NCBI RefSeq assembly: GCF_019711495.1
Contig: NZ_JAIGNM010000001.1
Coordinates: 558,001-622,000 of the forward strand
Reading direction: 5' to 3'
Origin: Qipengyuania xiamenensis
GTDB lineage: Bacteria > Pseudomonadota > Alphaproteobacteria > Sphingomonadales > Sphingomonadaceae
Length of the DNA stretch: 64,000 nucleotides
This document shows positions 44,474-54,702 of this stretch, piece by piece; within the stretch, counting starts at the first letter, position 1; each line of letters begins with the position of its first letter. The position numbers and the translations under genes were made by a program. The notes beneath the pieces were generated by a model, which did not search any database, was not told where the DNA came from, and was given only the letters and a program-made list of their open reading frames with translations.

Positions 44474-45262
44474 ATGAGTTACGCGGACATTCACGGAGAG
44501 GGCGAAGGGATCGGCCCCAAGCTCAAACGTGTTGGCGTGTTCATTGCTGTCCTGCTGATCATCTTCGTGATGATGCCAGCCGTCCTCGATGGCTATCGCA
44601 GCTTCAAGATCGGCTCGCAGATGGATTTCGAGATGCATGGCAACGTCATCCATGCACCGCTCTACGACACCTTCCGCGACGAGTTTCCGGCCGAATATGT
44701 CGAATTCCGGAGCAGACTCGCGGTGATGGCAAGGGAAGGCGCATCGAACGAGCAGCTGAGCCAGTTTGGTTTCGGGTACATGCGCAATTTCACACTCACC
44801 AAAGGCGAGCACCTCGTCGCCGCGCCGGACGGCGCACTGATTGAGTTGATGAAGCGCAATCTGGCATTAGTCCGCGCACTGCGGGACGAGAGCTTGCCGC
44901 TCTGCGCACAGATGACTGCCACCGGCCTGCAGCCGGGAAACACCTATTCCCCCCCGGTCCAGCGCCGCATCATTTCGTTAAGCGTCCAAACCCTGAAGTC
45001 CATCGCCGCGGGACAGCAAGACCCGCACCCGCGCGGCGAAGTCACGCAGGAAAACGTCGACAGTCTCTATGAAGCGCTAGTCGGCACCATCCCGGAGCAG
45101 GATGCACTTGCGGTGATCAACGGGATGGGCTTCGAAGCGCTGCCCCTGACCAATCAGTGCGCGGCGGGGCTCGCCTTGTACGAAGCGGTGGGTAAATTGC
45201 CCGAAGATGCCTCGATGCGTCTGACTGCGGCGATCATCGCACCGCAGCCTAACGCTCGCTAG
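44474..45262 (+). CDS. Membrane-anchored protein of unknown function
   Basis: 262 residues: a short cytoplasmic N-terminus, one membrane helix (VGVFIAVLLIIFVMMPAVLDGY, about residues 20-41), and an extracytoplasmic helical region of about 220 residues with two Cys (LCAQMTATG, NQCAAGLAL) that could pair. No family recognised. ATG 44474 has CAGGACA upstream. Its TAG stop overlaps the stop of the convergent lysR gene. Confidence 0.76.
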   Translation: MSYADIHGEGEGIGPKLKRVGVFIAVLLIIFVMMPAVLDGYRSFKIGSQMDFEMHGNVIHAPLYDTFRDEFPAEYVEFRSRLAVMAREGASNEQLSQFGFGYMRNFTLTKGEHLVAAPDGALIELMKRNLALVRALRDESLPLCAQMTATGLQPGNTYSPPVQRRIISLSVQTLKSIAAGQQDPHPRGEVTQENVDSLYEALVGTIPEQDALAVINGMGFEALPLTNQCAAGLALYEAVGKLPEDASMRLTAAIIAPQPNAR

Positions 45263-46044
45263 CCCGCGAGGAAAGCGACGAGGGCCTTGACCTTCTTGGT
45301 CCGCCATTGCGGCGTGGGAGCGACCAGCCAGTAGGCGCGCGTACCCGTCTCCGGACCGTCGAGCAGTTCGAGGCGTCCGGCCTCGAGCGCTTCCTTGGCG
45401 AGCAGTTCGGGAAGGATAGCCTTGCCCAGCCCCGCCATCGCGCCCGACAGCGCCTGTCCGGCATTGCTGACCGTCACATGCGCTTGCACTCCGTCCTGCA
45501 ACGGGAGGCCCCAGTCGATCCAGCGATCGGGAGCGCCGGGTGCCGCAACCGTCACGCGGCGCGCGGCGGCCAGTTCGACGCCCTGCAAATCGCCCGGCCC
45601 GTCGACGAGGCGGATCGCGCAGTCGAGGTTCGCCTCGGTGAAGTCGGCATTTTCATCCGCCACGAAGACGAACTTGATCTCGGGGTTCTCCTTGGAGAAT
45701 TCCGCCAACCGTGGCGCGAGCCACTGCGCGTAGAATTCGCGCGGGCAGGCGATGGTGTAGCTGTCGGAAGCCTGCCCCGCCTGCATGGCGGAGACGCTTT
45801 CCTCGAACTTCAGGAAACCTTCGCGCAGCGCGTCGAGACCCGCCGCGCCTTCCTGCGTCAGTTCCAGTCCCTTGCTGGTACGACGGAACAGTACCGTGCC
45901 GAGGTGATCCTCGAGCGCACGGATCTGTTGGCCCACGGCCGCAGGCGTCACCGCCAGCTCGTCCGCGGCGCGGGTAAAGCTGAGGTGCCGTGCGGCAGCG
46001 TCATAGACGCGCAGGGCGTTCAAAGGCAGATGCGTGCGCTTCAT
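45259..46044 (-). CDS. LysR-family transcriptional regulator, GcvA-like
   Basis: 261 residues, short for LysR proteins (about 300). The N-terminal winged HTH is PLNALRVYDAAARHLSFTRAADELAVTPAAVGQQIRALEDHLGTVLFRR, and a periplasmic-binding-like effector domain follows. The opening PLNALR-x-F/Y-x-AAAR with the AVTPAAVGQQI turn is typical of the GcvA subgroup. Target genes and effector are not evident from neighbours. Confidence 0.86.
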   Translation of the reverse strand: MKRTHLPLNALRVYDAAARHLSFTRAADELAVTPAAVGQQIRALEDHLGTVLFRRTSKGLELTQEGAAGLDALREGFLKFEESVSAMQAGQASDSYTIACPREFYAQWLAPRLAEFSKENPEIKFVFVADENADFTEANLDCAIRLVDGPGDLQGVELAAARRVTVAAPGAPDRWIDWGLPLQDGVQAHVTVSNAGQALSGAMAGLGKAILPELLAKEALEAGRLELLDGPETGTRAYWLVAPTPQWRTKKVKALVAFLAG

Positions 46045-46111
46045 GGTTCCACGCGTTTAGCAATGTTGCACCGCAACGCAAGATTGCGGCCTGTCCGGAA
46101 TGGATCGGGAG

Positions 46112-46432
46112 TTAGAGCTCGCTCTCGAGCCACTGCTTGAGCTGGCCCTTGGGCGCAGCGCCGCGCATGTTGGCAGCCGGCTTGCCGTCCTTGAACAGCA
46201 CGAGGTACGGGATCGACTGAACGCCCATCGCGCCGGGCACGCCGGTGTTTTCCATGATGTCCATCTTGGCGATCGTGACCTTGTCGCCCAGCTCTTCGGA
46301 GAGTTCCTCCAGCGCCGGAGCGATCATCTTGCACGGCCCGCACCACTCGGCCCAGAAGTCCACGAGAACGGGCTTGTCGCTGTCGAGAACGTCTTTCTGG
46401 AAGCCTTCGTCGGTGACGTTGATGGTGGCCAT
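46112..46432 (-). CDS. trxA: Thioredoxin
   Basis: 106 residues with the active site W-C31-G-P-C34-K and the cis-Pro loop SIPYLVLFKDG. General disulfide reductant in the cytoplasm. ATG 46432 is the family start; upstream in-frame sequence overlaps the addA/trxA gap. It follows addA by 54 bp. Confidence 0.96.
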   Translation of the reverse strand: MATINVTDEGFQKDVLDSDKPVLVDFWAEWCGPCKMIAPALEELSEELGDKVTIAKMDIMENTGVPGAMGVQSIPYLVLFKDGKPAANMRGAAPKGQLKQWLESEL

Positions 46433-46486
46433 GGGAATACTCCTGATATCTGCTGACTTGCCCGCCCATATGGGACGCGGGTGCAA

Positions 46487-49400
46487 TTACTCAACGGGTG
46501 GCAAGGCAAAGCTTTCCTGCCGATCCGCAAACGCGGCCTTGTAGGCGGCAAGTTTGTCCTGCGGCAAGGCGATGAGTTGCGGCGTCTGGGTATAGAGCAC
46601 AGCTGCCTCGATCCGCCGCCCGGGATAGATGACCTCGAGCGCCGCGACATAGGCAGACATCTGCCGCAAGGTGCTGTCCGGCATGCCATCCAGCGAGGTC
46701 GGCGGGCGGCGCGCGGTCTTGAAGTCGACCACGGTGACCTTCTCTGGCGTGACCAGCAGCCGGTCGGCCGTGCCCATCACCACCTGCCCCTCGACCGTGG
46801 CAGCGAGCGGGATTTCCGCCAGCGCATCGGGGCCGAAGATTTCCGCAAAGCCCGGCTCTTCCAGCACGGCGAGCGCGCGGTTCAGCATTTCCTCGCGTTC
46901 GGCATCGTCCAGGTCCGGCGCCTGCCGTGCAAGCCAGCTCCGTGCCTTTTCCTTTCTCGCATCCATAGCAACTTCGGGCAGGCGTTCGAGTAGCGCATGA
47001 ATCAGCACACCGCGCCTTGCGGCACCCGCTGCGACCTCGGGCGGAAGCGGCGGATCGCTGCCCTCCACCTCGCCCAGCCCCGAAGGCGCCAGCGGACGCG
47101 GCGGGCGCGGTTCGGGACCGACCGGCTGTTTCGCCCAGTCGGGGAGTTCGGTTGTGGCTTCCTGCACTTTCCTGGCCGAAACCGGCACCGGAGGAGCGCG
47201 CTCTCCCACCTCCCAGCGAGCGCCCCAGATCGGGTCCTCCAAGGCATCGTCGGTTTCAAACAGCTGCGCCAGTCGGGCGTACCAGCTATCCTCGTGTGGG
47301 CCGTTCTTCGCATCGCGCGGACCGAGCGAACCGCCGACGAACAGCGCCTCTTCGGCTCGCGTCATCGCGACGTAGAGCAGGCGCCAGTGTTCCTGCATCG
47401 AACGCGCGGCGTTTTCCTCCTCCACCGCGCGCACAGGCCCGACCTTCTCGTCCTTGGTCAGGGACGGCAGCGGGACGATATTGCGGTTTTCGGACCCGAG
47501 CGGAGTGTCCTCCAGCGAGAGATCGCCGGAGGCATCAGGGCGGATCGCTGCATCGGCAAGGATGACGATCGGCGCCTGCAAGCCTTTGGATCCATGCACG
47601 GTCATCACGCGGACCTGGTCCCCACTCTCGCCCGCCTCGCGCTTCAGCTCGCCATCGCCGGCATCGAACCAGCGGATGAAGCCCTGCAAGCTAGCTACGT
47701 GGCTCGACGCATAGGCGTTGGCAGCGTTGAGCAGCTCGTCGATCGGATCGTTCGCCTCGCGCCCCAGCCGAGCGACAAGCTTGCGCCGTCCGTCCATCGG
47801 GCCGACGAGGATCCAGTGCAGCAATTGCTGCGGCGTATCGTAATCCGCACGACGCAGGATTTCGCGCAAGGTATCGATGGTTTGCGCCACGCGCGGTTCG
47901 TCCGAACCACGCAGGTGCTCCCACAGGCGGATGCCCTTTTCGCGATAGCCGAAGACGAGCAGGTCATCCTGGCTCCAGCCGATCAGCGGAGAGACGAGCA
48001 GGTTTGCCAGCGTCAAATCGTCCAGCGGCTGCGCGGCAAAGCGGATCGCCGCCATGAGATCCTTCACCGCCAGCGGATTGCCGAGCCGGAGCCTGTCGAC
48101 GCCTGCGACGGGGACGCCATGCGCATAGAGGCGCGCGACGATCAACGAGGCGAGTTCGCGGCGCTTCTGCACTAGCACCATGACATCACCCGCCTGCGCT
48201 CTGCGGGTCTCACCCTTCACCAGTGTGAAGCCGTCGCCCTCGGGATCGAGCCATTCGGCTACCTGCCGCGCAATCCGATCCGCCAGAAGCCGATCATGCC
48301 GGGCAAGCCAGCCTTTCTCCTCCTCGTCGCCATCCTCGCCGCCTTCGACGATGCGGATTTCCTTCCACAAGGTCACGAGGCCGGGCGCGTTGTCGCCCTT
48401 GTGGTCGCCGTCGCTCTTTTCGAGACCCAGCCCTTCGGGTCCGATGGCGCGGATCGCATCGTCGACGAATGTCAGAACCGTCTGGTTCGTGCGGTAGCTG
48501 CGGCCGAGTTTGTATTCTTCCAACCGCCCGGCATTGGCATTGGCACGGGCTTCCTCGGCAGCGGCGGCCGCCTTGTCCATCTTGTCGCGGAAGTAGTCGC
48601 GCGCCTTGCGGAAGTTTTCCGGACTGGTGCCCTGGAAGCCGAAGATCGCCTGCTTGTAGTCGCCCACGGTGAAGATCGTACGGATCGCGGTGCCGCGCGC
48701 GCCGAGACCGTCGAAATAGTCGTCGGTCAACGCCTTCACGATCGCCCATTGGGCTTCGTTCGTATCCTGCGCTTCGTCGACGAGGATATGATCGAAGCTG
48801 CGGTCGAGCTTGTAGCGGATCCAGTCGGCCATGGAGTTGGACGACAGCAGCTGGGCGGCGCGGTGGATGAGGTCGTCGAAATCGACAAGCCCTTCGCGCG
48901 CCTTCGCCTCTTCCCAGCGTTTGGCGAATGCGCGGCCTGCTTCGAGTTGCGGCGCGAGGAATGCGGCGAGCTCGAGTAGCGCTGCGCGTTCGGCAACGGC
49001 GCGCACGGCTTCGACGATGATCTCCTGCTTGTTGCCGAAATCGGGGTCGTTCTTTTCCGCGCCCTTCAATGAAGTGGGGTCGCCATCCTTCTTCAGGATG
49101 CAGTTACGCTGGCGAAAACCATCGAGTTCGGCGAAGCGTCCTGCCGGATCGAGCGAGAGCCAATGCCCGACAAATCCTCGGATGGTATCCGCAGCCTTTG
49201 TATTCCAACCATCGAGAGCTGGAAGCATTGCGCGCAGGGTGTCGACAGGGAAGTTCTCGTCCGAGCAGCCTTTCGCCACCCAGCCCTCGTCCGCATCGAC
49301 CGGAATGCCAAGGAGGCGACGTACCGGATCGCGTAGTCCGTGCTGCCAGCCGGGCTGGTTCCAGAGTTCCTTGTGGCGCGCACAGCGCATTAGCCAGCCG

Positions 49401-49969
49401 AGCACCGCATCGGGGCCTTTGCGGCGGCTCATCTCGGCCACCGCTTCACGGACCTGCGGGTCGCCCTCTGCCAGCAGGTCGGAGAGGACATCGCGGCTCA
49501 ACAGGTCGCGGTCGCGGTCCTCCATCGGCTGGCTGCCGGGGAGCACGCCCGCCTCGCTCGGGAAGGCGGCGAGGAGGTATTGCGCGAAGGCGTGGATCGT
49601 ATCGATCCTGAGACCGCCGCCCGGGCAATCTAGCACGCGGGCGAAGAGCGAGCGGGCGCGGGCCTGCGTGTCAGGGTCGATTGCCGCGCCCAGGTATCCG
49701 AGTTCCTTGCCCAATTGCGCGGAATCCATGCGCACCCACCGTGCGAGCACCGAGTTGACGCGTACGGCCATTTCGGCGGCACCGGCCTTGGTGAAGGTGA
49801 GGCACAGGATCTGCGACGGGTCGGCGCCCGGCTCCAGCAGCAGGCGCAGCACGCGTGCCGAAAGCACCTGCGTCTTGCCCGTCCCCGCGCTCGCCGAAAG
49901 CCAGACGCTTTCCTGCGGATTGACGCTCTGCCCCTGCGCATCCTTGAGCGGATAGACCTTGCCGCTCAT
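46487..49969 (-). CDS. addA: AddA helicase-nuclease subunit of the double-strand-break repair complex
   Basis: 1160 residues. UvrD-type helicase with Walker A ASAGTGKT (26-33), motif II VDEAQDTNEAQW, motif III GDYKQAIFGF, motif VI YVAMTRAEEALFVGG, and a RecB-like nuclease at the C-terminus with VVDFKTARRPP (D1082, K1084) and QMSAYVAAL. With AddB it resects DNA ends for RecA. ATG 49969 overlaps the addB stop by 4 bp, so translation is coupled. Confidence 0.96.
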   Translation of the reverse strand: MSGKVYPLKDAQGQSVNPQESVWLSASAGTGKTQVLSARVLRLLLEPGADPSQILCLTFTKAGAAEMAVRVNSVLARWVRMDSAQLGKELGYLGAAIDPDTQARARSLFARVLDCPGGGLRIDTIHAFAQYLLAAFPSEAGVLPGSQPMEDRDRDLLSRDVLSDLLAEGDPQVREAVAEMSRRKGPDAVLGWLMRCARHKELWNQPGWQHGLRDPVRRLLGIPVDADEGWVAKGCSDENFPVDTLRAMLPALDGWNTKAADTIRGFVGHWLSLDPAGRFAELDGFRQRNCILKKDGDPTSLKGAEKNDPDFGNKQEIIVEAVRAVAERAALLELAAFLAPQLEAGRAFAKRWEEAKAREGLVDFDDLIHRAAQLLSSNSMADWIRYKLDRSFDHILVDEAQDTNEAQWAIVKALTDDYFDGLGARGTAIRTIFTVGDYKQAIFGFQGTSPENFRKARDYFRDKMDKAAAAAEEARANANAGRLEEYKLGRSYRTNQTVLTFVDDAIRAIGPEGLGLEKSDGDHKGDNAPGLVTLWKEIRIVEGGEDGDEEEKGWLARHDRLLADRIARQVAEWLDPEGDGFTLVKGETRRAQAGDVMVLVQKRRELASLIVARLYAHGVPVAGVDRLRLGNPLAVKDLMAAIRFAAQPLDDLTLANLLVSPLIGWSQDDLLVFGYREKGIRLWEHLRGSDEPRVAQTIDTLREILRRADYDTPQQLLHWILVGPMDGRRKLVARLGREANDPIDELLNAANAYASSHVASLQGFIRWFDAGDGELKREAGESGDQVRVMTVHGSKGLQAPIVILADAAIRPDASGDLSLEDTPLGSENRNIVPLPSLTKDEKVGPVRAVEEENAARSMQEHWRLLYVAMTRAEEALFVGGSLGPRDAKNGPHEDSWYARLAQLFETDDALEDPIWGARWEVGERAPPVPVSARKVQEATTELPDWAKQPVGPEPRPPRPLAPSGLGEVEGSDPPLPPEVAAGAARRGVLIHALLERLPEVAMDARKEKARSWLARQAPDLDDAEREEMLNRALAVLEEPGFAEIFGPDALAEIPLAATVEGQVVMGTADRLLVTPEKVTVVDFKTARRPPTSLDGMPDSTLRQMSAYVAALEVIYPGRRIEAAVLYTQTPQLIALPQDKLAAYKAAFADRQESFALPPVE

Positions 49970-52900
49970 GTATCGTCTCCCCCGTCCGACGTATCGTCGG
50001 CCTGGCGAGGGAGCCATTCCTCGAGCCGCATCAACTGATCGTAGGTATCGTAAGATGGATAATCGGGGTTCTCGCGCGCGGTGAAGGGCGCATCGCCCTT
50101 TATGTATTTGCCGATAGCTTCGCCGAGCTTGGTGCGGGTCGTCGGAAGGAATTCCTCGGGCAACAAGCCTTTCTGTCTGTCATTAAGCTTGAGCGGCGCT
50201 TCGATGTAACCAAAGCCGTGGGAATTATCGTCCTTGGAGCGTCCCAGCGACCAATACTCATAGCCGCCCGGTTCACCCGTCAGGCCCTTGAAGCCGTTCT
50301 GTTCGGCGATCAGGCCGAGAATTCCGAGCTGTAGGGCAAAGCCCTGCTCGACCATCGCCTTGGTCGGCGGCTTGCCCGTCTTGTAGTCGATGATGCCGAG
50401 CGAGCCGTCCTCCAACCGGTCGATCCGGTCGGCGCGGCCGTGGACGAACACGTCGTCGAAATGCATCGTGCCCTTCACCTCGACCGCCAGCACCTCGCGG
50501 TCGGTATAGGCATCGACCGTTTCCTCGATCCATTCGAGCGCCTTCTGCAGGCGCGGCTGCCACAAGCCGCGCACGCGCGCGTCGGCATTCTCCTCGTCGA
50601 GGACCTCTTCCATGATCGGAGCGATGCGCGCGGCGGAATCGGTCTTGCGCGCGACGTGCCAGCGCTCGAGGATGTCATGCGCCACGTTGCCCTGCCACAG
50701 CGGGTTGGGGTCCGCATCGAGCGCGTCGAGATCCGACAGGCCCATGATCTTCTGCGCGAAGAACTGATATGGATCGCCCAGCAGCCGGTCGAGCGCCGTG
50801 GCGGAAATGTCGACGTCGCGCTGCTGCGGCCCCGGATTTGGCTTCGGGCGCGGATATTCGGGCGCCGGCTTGGCGCGGTTCATGGCGCGGGCGAGCGCGA
50901 TGGTTTCGTGATCCTCGTATTTTTCGAGCAATTCACCAAGCAACGCCTGAACGCGCAGCAGGAAACGGCTGGGAATGGCCGGCCCACCCTCGTCCCTCTC
51001 GCTGCGGCTGAGCACGACCTCGGGCGCGCCCATCGCGCCGGCAAGGTCGTGTGCCGACAGACCTATGCGGAAATCGCCGCCAGGCACGCCGAGCGTGCGC
51101 AGGACCGGAGGCGCGAGCAAGGCGTCCACGCTCCCGCGGGCGGGCCAGACGCCTTCGTTGAGCCCCGCACAGATGACCAGATCGGCGCGGTTCATGCGCG
51201 CTTCGAGCAGGCCGAGCACCTGTACGCGGGCATGACCACCATAGGGCGGGCGCACCGCGCGCTCCTCCATCGCATCGGCGAGCACTGCCGCCACATCGCG
51301 CGGTGCGACGGTGAAGCCTGCTTCGCGCGAGTGGAGGCGGAATTCCTCGACGAAGGAGGCAAGCGTACGCCCGTCTTCCTGCGCCCAGAGTTTTTCGCCG
51401 CACAGTGTCTCCGCGCAGGCCGCGAGCGTATCGATCATCCCTGCAAGATCGGAAGGTGCGTTGCGGTCGATCTCGACCAGAGGCAGGAGCGATTGCTCAG
51501 CGAGCGCCCACCACTCGGCCATCTCGGGACGCTTTTCCGCAATCCTCGCGATCTCCGCACGCGCGGGTTCGAGACCGGGCGCCAGCCGCGGGCCACGCAA
51601 GGCGCGTTCCAGCACGCGCAATCGCCGCAGCCAGCGACCGCGTTCCATTCCGCCATCCACCAGCGGATGACCCAGCAGCGCCATCATGGGCACTGCTCGC
51701 GCCCCTTCGGCCATGACCTCGGCCGCCAGCAGGAATGCCCGGCCCGCAGGAGTATGCGACAGCGGGCGACCCGCGGAATCGTCGGCTACGATGTTCCAGC
51801 GCGCAAGGTGATGCACTACGCGGCGAGCCAGCGGGCGGTCTGGTGTGACCACGGCGACGCGCTTTTCCGGTTCGGACAGTACCTTGCGCACCAGCAAGGC
51901 GATGGCCTGCGCTTCTTCTTCCGGATTGGAAGCATGCATGATCCGGACGCCCGACAGGCGACGCTTCTCGGGTTTGAGATCGACCCAGACCTTGCTCGCT
52001 TCGGGCGGCAAGAACAGGGCTGAAATGGCATGGCTGCGCTCGGGCGGCGCAGCGGTCATGCCCTTGCGGTGCCACGGCTGCACTTCCTCGCGCCGTACGC
52101 TCATCCGGTTGAGCAGCAGCTTGAGATGATACTGCGGATGAGTGACCGCATCCTCGCGGGCGAAAGCGGTGTCTTCAGCTGTCGGCGCGGCTCCTGCGCG
52201 GCCCAGCTCGTCCCAGACGTCCCCGTCCATCGTCAGGTCGAAATCGGGCAGGATTACCGCGCCTTGCGGCACCTCGCTCACAACCCGCAACAACTTCGCG
52301 AGCGCGGGCGCGGCGCTGGTGACACCGGCTGCGACGATGGGCGTTGCTGGCGGGCTGGCTTTCCAAGTCCTGCGCGCCTCGTCGAACAGGCGATTTCGGC
52401 GCGCGGCGGCATCGAGCATGCCTTCCGCGCCCAGCCAGGCAAGCCATCGCGCCTGCACATTGGCGAAGAGCCTGATCGAGTTCTGCCAGTGTTCGGAAAG
52501 GTCGGGAAAGATGTCGACGACCTTTTCGTCGCGCAGCTGCTCGGGCCCGATATCCTCGACCAGCAACCTGTCCATGGTAGCCCCGGTCTCGCGGGCAAGG
52601 CGCAGGAGGGTCGCGCCTTTGGGCGCATCGTCACCCATCTCGTCCGCAATCAGGCCGGCAAGCGCGAACATCCGGCGCTGCGGGTCGATGGCTGGCGGGA
52701 TATTGCTTGTCCCGAGCGGGTCGAGCAGCGGCCCGAGTGCCTCGTCGAGATCGAGATCGCCCACAACCGCCATGCGCGGCATCAGCAGGCCCGCCCGGCC
52801 CTCCTCGCCTGCATGGCGAATGAAGGCTTCCGAAACGGTCCGGCGCGCACGCGAGCTCGGCAGCAGCAGCGTGAGCTTCGAAAGGCCCAGCTCAGGGTCG

Positions 52901-53004
52901 GAATAGCGCGGCACCAGTCCCGCTACGAGGGCATCGGCGAACCCACGATGGGCAGCGATGGAATAGACCTTCGGCTGGCTTGCGACCCTGCCTTCTTCAG
53001 CCAC
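49966..53004 (-). CDS. addB: AddB subunit of the double-strand-break repair complex
   Basis: 1012 residues. An inactivated helicase-like N-terminal half, with no clear Walker A, and a C-terminal RecB-type nuclease with GIIDYKTGKPP (about 870-880, D873 and K875) and QLGILGLIAEQ. This is the alphaproteobacterial AddB type. The start is GTG 53004, overlapping the murU stop by 8 bp; an ATG further in would remove part of the N-terminal domain. Confidence 0.94.
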   Translation of the reverse strand: MAEEGRVASQPKVYSIAAHRGFADALVAGLVPRYSDPELGLSKLTLLLPSSRARRTVSEAFIRHAGEEGRAGLLMPRMAVVGDLDLDEALGPLLDPLGTSNIPPAIDPQRRMFALAGLIADEMGDDAPKGATLLRLARETGATMDRLLVEDIGPEQLRDEKVVDIFPDLSEHWQNSIRLFANVQARWLAWLGAEGMLDAAARRNRLFDEARRTWKASPPATPIVAAGVTSAAPALAKLLRVVSEVPQGAVILPDFDLTMDGDVWDELGRAGAAPTAEDTAFAREDAVTHPQYHLKLLLNRMSVRREEVQPWHRKGMTAAPPERSHAISALFLPPEASKVWVDLKPEKRRLSGVRIMHASNPEEEAQAIALLVRKVLSEPEKRVAVVTPDRPLARRVVHHLARWNIVADDSAGRPLSHTPAGRAFLLAAEVMAEGARAVPMMALLGHPLVDGGMERGRWLRRLRVLERALRGPRLAPGLEPARAEIARIAEKRPEMAEWWALAEQSLLPLVEIDRNAPSDLAGMIDTLAACAETLCGEKLWAQEDGRTLASFVEEFRLHSREAGFTVAPRDVAAVLADAMEERAVRPPYGGHARVQVLGLLEARMNRADLVICAGLNEGVWPARGSVDALLAPPVLRTLGVPGGDFRIGLSAHDLAGAMGAPEVVLSRSERDEGGPAIPSRFLLRVQALLGELLEKYEDHETIALARAMNRAKPAPEYPRPKPNPGPQQRDVDISATALDRLLGDPYQFFAQKIMGLSDLDALDADPNPLWQGNVAHDILERWHVARKTDSAARIAPIMEEVLDEENADARVRGLWQPRLQKALEWIEETVDAYTDREVLAVEVKGTMHFDDVFVHGRADRIDRLEDGSLGIIDYKTGKPPTKAMVEQGFALQLGILGLIAEQNGFKGLTGEPGGYEYWSLGRSKDDNSHGFGYIEAPLKLNDRQKGLLPEEFLPTTRTKLGEAIGKYIKGDAPFTARENPDYPSYDTYDQLMRLEEWLPRQADDTSDGGDDT

Positions 53005-53719
53005 CCGTCAACGCCTCCTCGGTAGGCCTGATGTGCTGCGGCGTGCCGACTTCGTACCACATGCCGGTGAAGGCGACGCCAAAGAGGCGATTCTCCTCGA
53101 TCGCGCGATCCCACAGGATGTTGGTCGAGAACTTCCCTTCGGGCGCATCGCGCAGCAGCCGGTGCGAGACCAGCTGGATACCGGTGTAGATGAAAGGGGC
53201 GATCCGGTCGGGCTTCTTGCGGCTGAGCCTCCCGGCCCCGTCCATGTAGAAATCGCCCGTCCCGTCGAAATTGCGCGCGCGGGCGTGGGTCACGACCAGC
53301 AGCAGCGCATCCATCCGGTCAGGGTCCCATGCCGCCGAAAGGTCGGCGAAGGCATTGCGCGGCCCGTCGAGCCAGATGCTGTCGGCATTGCAGGCGAAGA
53401 AAGGATCGGGAAGCAGCCCGGCCTCCTTCGCCTTGACCATGCCGCCACCGGTTTCGAGCAGCAGCTCCCGCTCGTCGGAGAAGGTCACTGCGGGCACCTT
53501 GCGCGGTCCCACGTGAGCCTCGATGCTCTCCGCAAGGTAGTGGACGTTGACCACCGCTTTCTCGATCCCGGCATCCTCGACCCGGTCGAGCGCACGGTCG
53601 ATCAGCGGCTTTCCGGCCACGCGGACCATCGGCTTGGGCATGGTTGCGGTGAGCGGGCGCATGCGTTTGCCGAGGCCTGCCGCCATCAGCATGGCGGTAT
53701 CCGAAACGAGTTTGCTCAA
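52997..53719 (-). CDS. murU: N-acetylmuramate-1-phosphate uridylyltransferase
   Basis: 240 residues of the nucleotidyltransferase fold: MLMAAGLGKRMRPLTATMPKPMVRVAGKPLIDRALD with the pyrophosphorylase motif GLGKRMRPLT and conserved Lys in PKPM, the second metal site NADSIW, and a C-terminal STNILWDRAIEENRLFG. Uses UTP to make UDP-MurNAc in the peptidoglycan recycling bypass. Start TTG 53719 overlaps the amgK stop (TTGA). Pairs with amgK directly upstream. Confidence 0.92.
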   Translation of the reverse strand: MSKLVSDTAMLMAAGLGKRMRPLTATMPKPMVRVAGKPLIDRALDRVEDAGIEKAVVNVHYLAESIEAHVGPRKVPAVTFSDERELLLETGGGMVKAKEAGLLPDPFFACNADSIWLDGPRNAFADLSAAWDPDRMDALLLVVTHARARNFDGTGDFYMDGAGRLSRKKPDRIAPFIYTGIQLVSHRLLRDAPEGKFSTNILWDRAIEENRLFGVAFTGMWYEVGTPQHIRPTEEALTGG

Positions 53720-54702
53720 GCGATCTCTCCGCCGTGGGCTTGGCGCAATTCCTGCGGGATATTTGCATCGAACCAAGCAGCGACCGGAGCCATCGCCTCA
53801 TGCGCGAGGTCGCGCTCCATCGCCTTCCAGACGCGCGGGATCATGCCGAGATAGCGGGGCTTCCCGTCGCGCTTGTAAAGCCGTGTGAAGATGCCGACGA
53901 TCTTGGCGTTACGCTGCGCACCGAGGCGCGCGTAGTCCGCCTCGAAATGCCCGCCGGGATCGGCGGCGGCGCGATAGCGGCACAGCATGTCGTGTTCGAG
54001 CTGCTCCGACACGTCACGGCGCGCGTCCTGCAGCAGGCTGACGAGGTCATAGGCGGGATGGCCGACCAGCGCGTCCTGGAAATCGATCAACCCTTGTTCG
54101 CCAGCCAGCTTGCCCGGTTCGAGCAGCATGATGTTTTCCGCGTGATAATCTCGCAGCACGGTGACGCCCGGGTTCTGGCGCGGAAGCATGGGGGCAAGCG
54201 CCTCTTCCCACGCGGCGGTCCAGCCTGCTTCATCGATCGTCAGGCCGGCAGCAGGGCAATACCATTCGGTGAACAGCGCCGCTTCGCGCTGGTACACGGC
54301 CATGTCGTACGGCTCGAACGGGCCCGGCGGCAGCTGGTGGAGCTGCACCAGCGCGTCGATCGCCTGCGCATAGGTATCGTGTTCGTCGCCCGGATGGTCG
54401 TCGATCCATTCCTTCATCCGCTGGTCGCCGAAATCCTCGGTCAGCACCCAGCCTTTGGCAGCATCTTCCAGCAGGATCGCAGGCCCGCGCATGCCCTGTT
54501 CTTCGAGCCAGTGGGCAACGTGCAGGAAAGGCGCGGGATCTTCATGCGGCGGCGGGGCGTGCATCAGCATTGCCGTATGGCCGCCCATCTTGAGCCGGAA
54601 ATAGCGGCGGAAGCTCGCATCGCCCACCAGCGGCGCGATTTCCGCGCCTTCCCATTCGGTGTCGCCAAGAAAATCGTGAATGCCGTCGGGTAGTGCGCTC
54701 AT
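53716..54702 (-). CDS. amgK: N-acetylmuramate/N-acetylglucosamine kinase
   Basis: 328 residues with an aminoglycoside-phosphotransferase fold: GDASFRRYFRL near the N-terminus, and the catalytic LRDYHAENIM and LIDFQDALVGHPAYDL. Phosphorylates the anomeric OH of MurNAc, giving MurU its substrate. ATG 54702 overlaps the tsaE stop by 4 bp. Belongs to a cell-wall recycling step that gives fosfomycin tolerance in other bacteria. Confidence 0.92.
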   Translation of the reverse strand: MSALPDGIHDFLGDTEWEGAEIAPLVGDASFRRYFRLKMGGHTAMLMHAPPPHEDPAPFLHVAHWLEEQGMRGPAILLEDAAKGWVLTEDFGDQRMKEWIDDHPGDEHDTYAQAIDALVQLHQLPPGPFEPYDMAVYQREAALFTEWYCPAAGLTIDEAGWTAAWEEALAPMLPRQNPGVTVLRDYHAENIMLLEPGKLAGEQGLIDFQDALVGHPAYDLVSLLQDARRDVSEQLEHDMLCRYRAAADPGGHFEADYARLGAQRNAKIVGIFTRLYKRDGKPRYLGMIPRVWKAMERDLAHEAMAPVAAWFDANIPQELRQAHGGEIA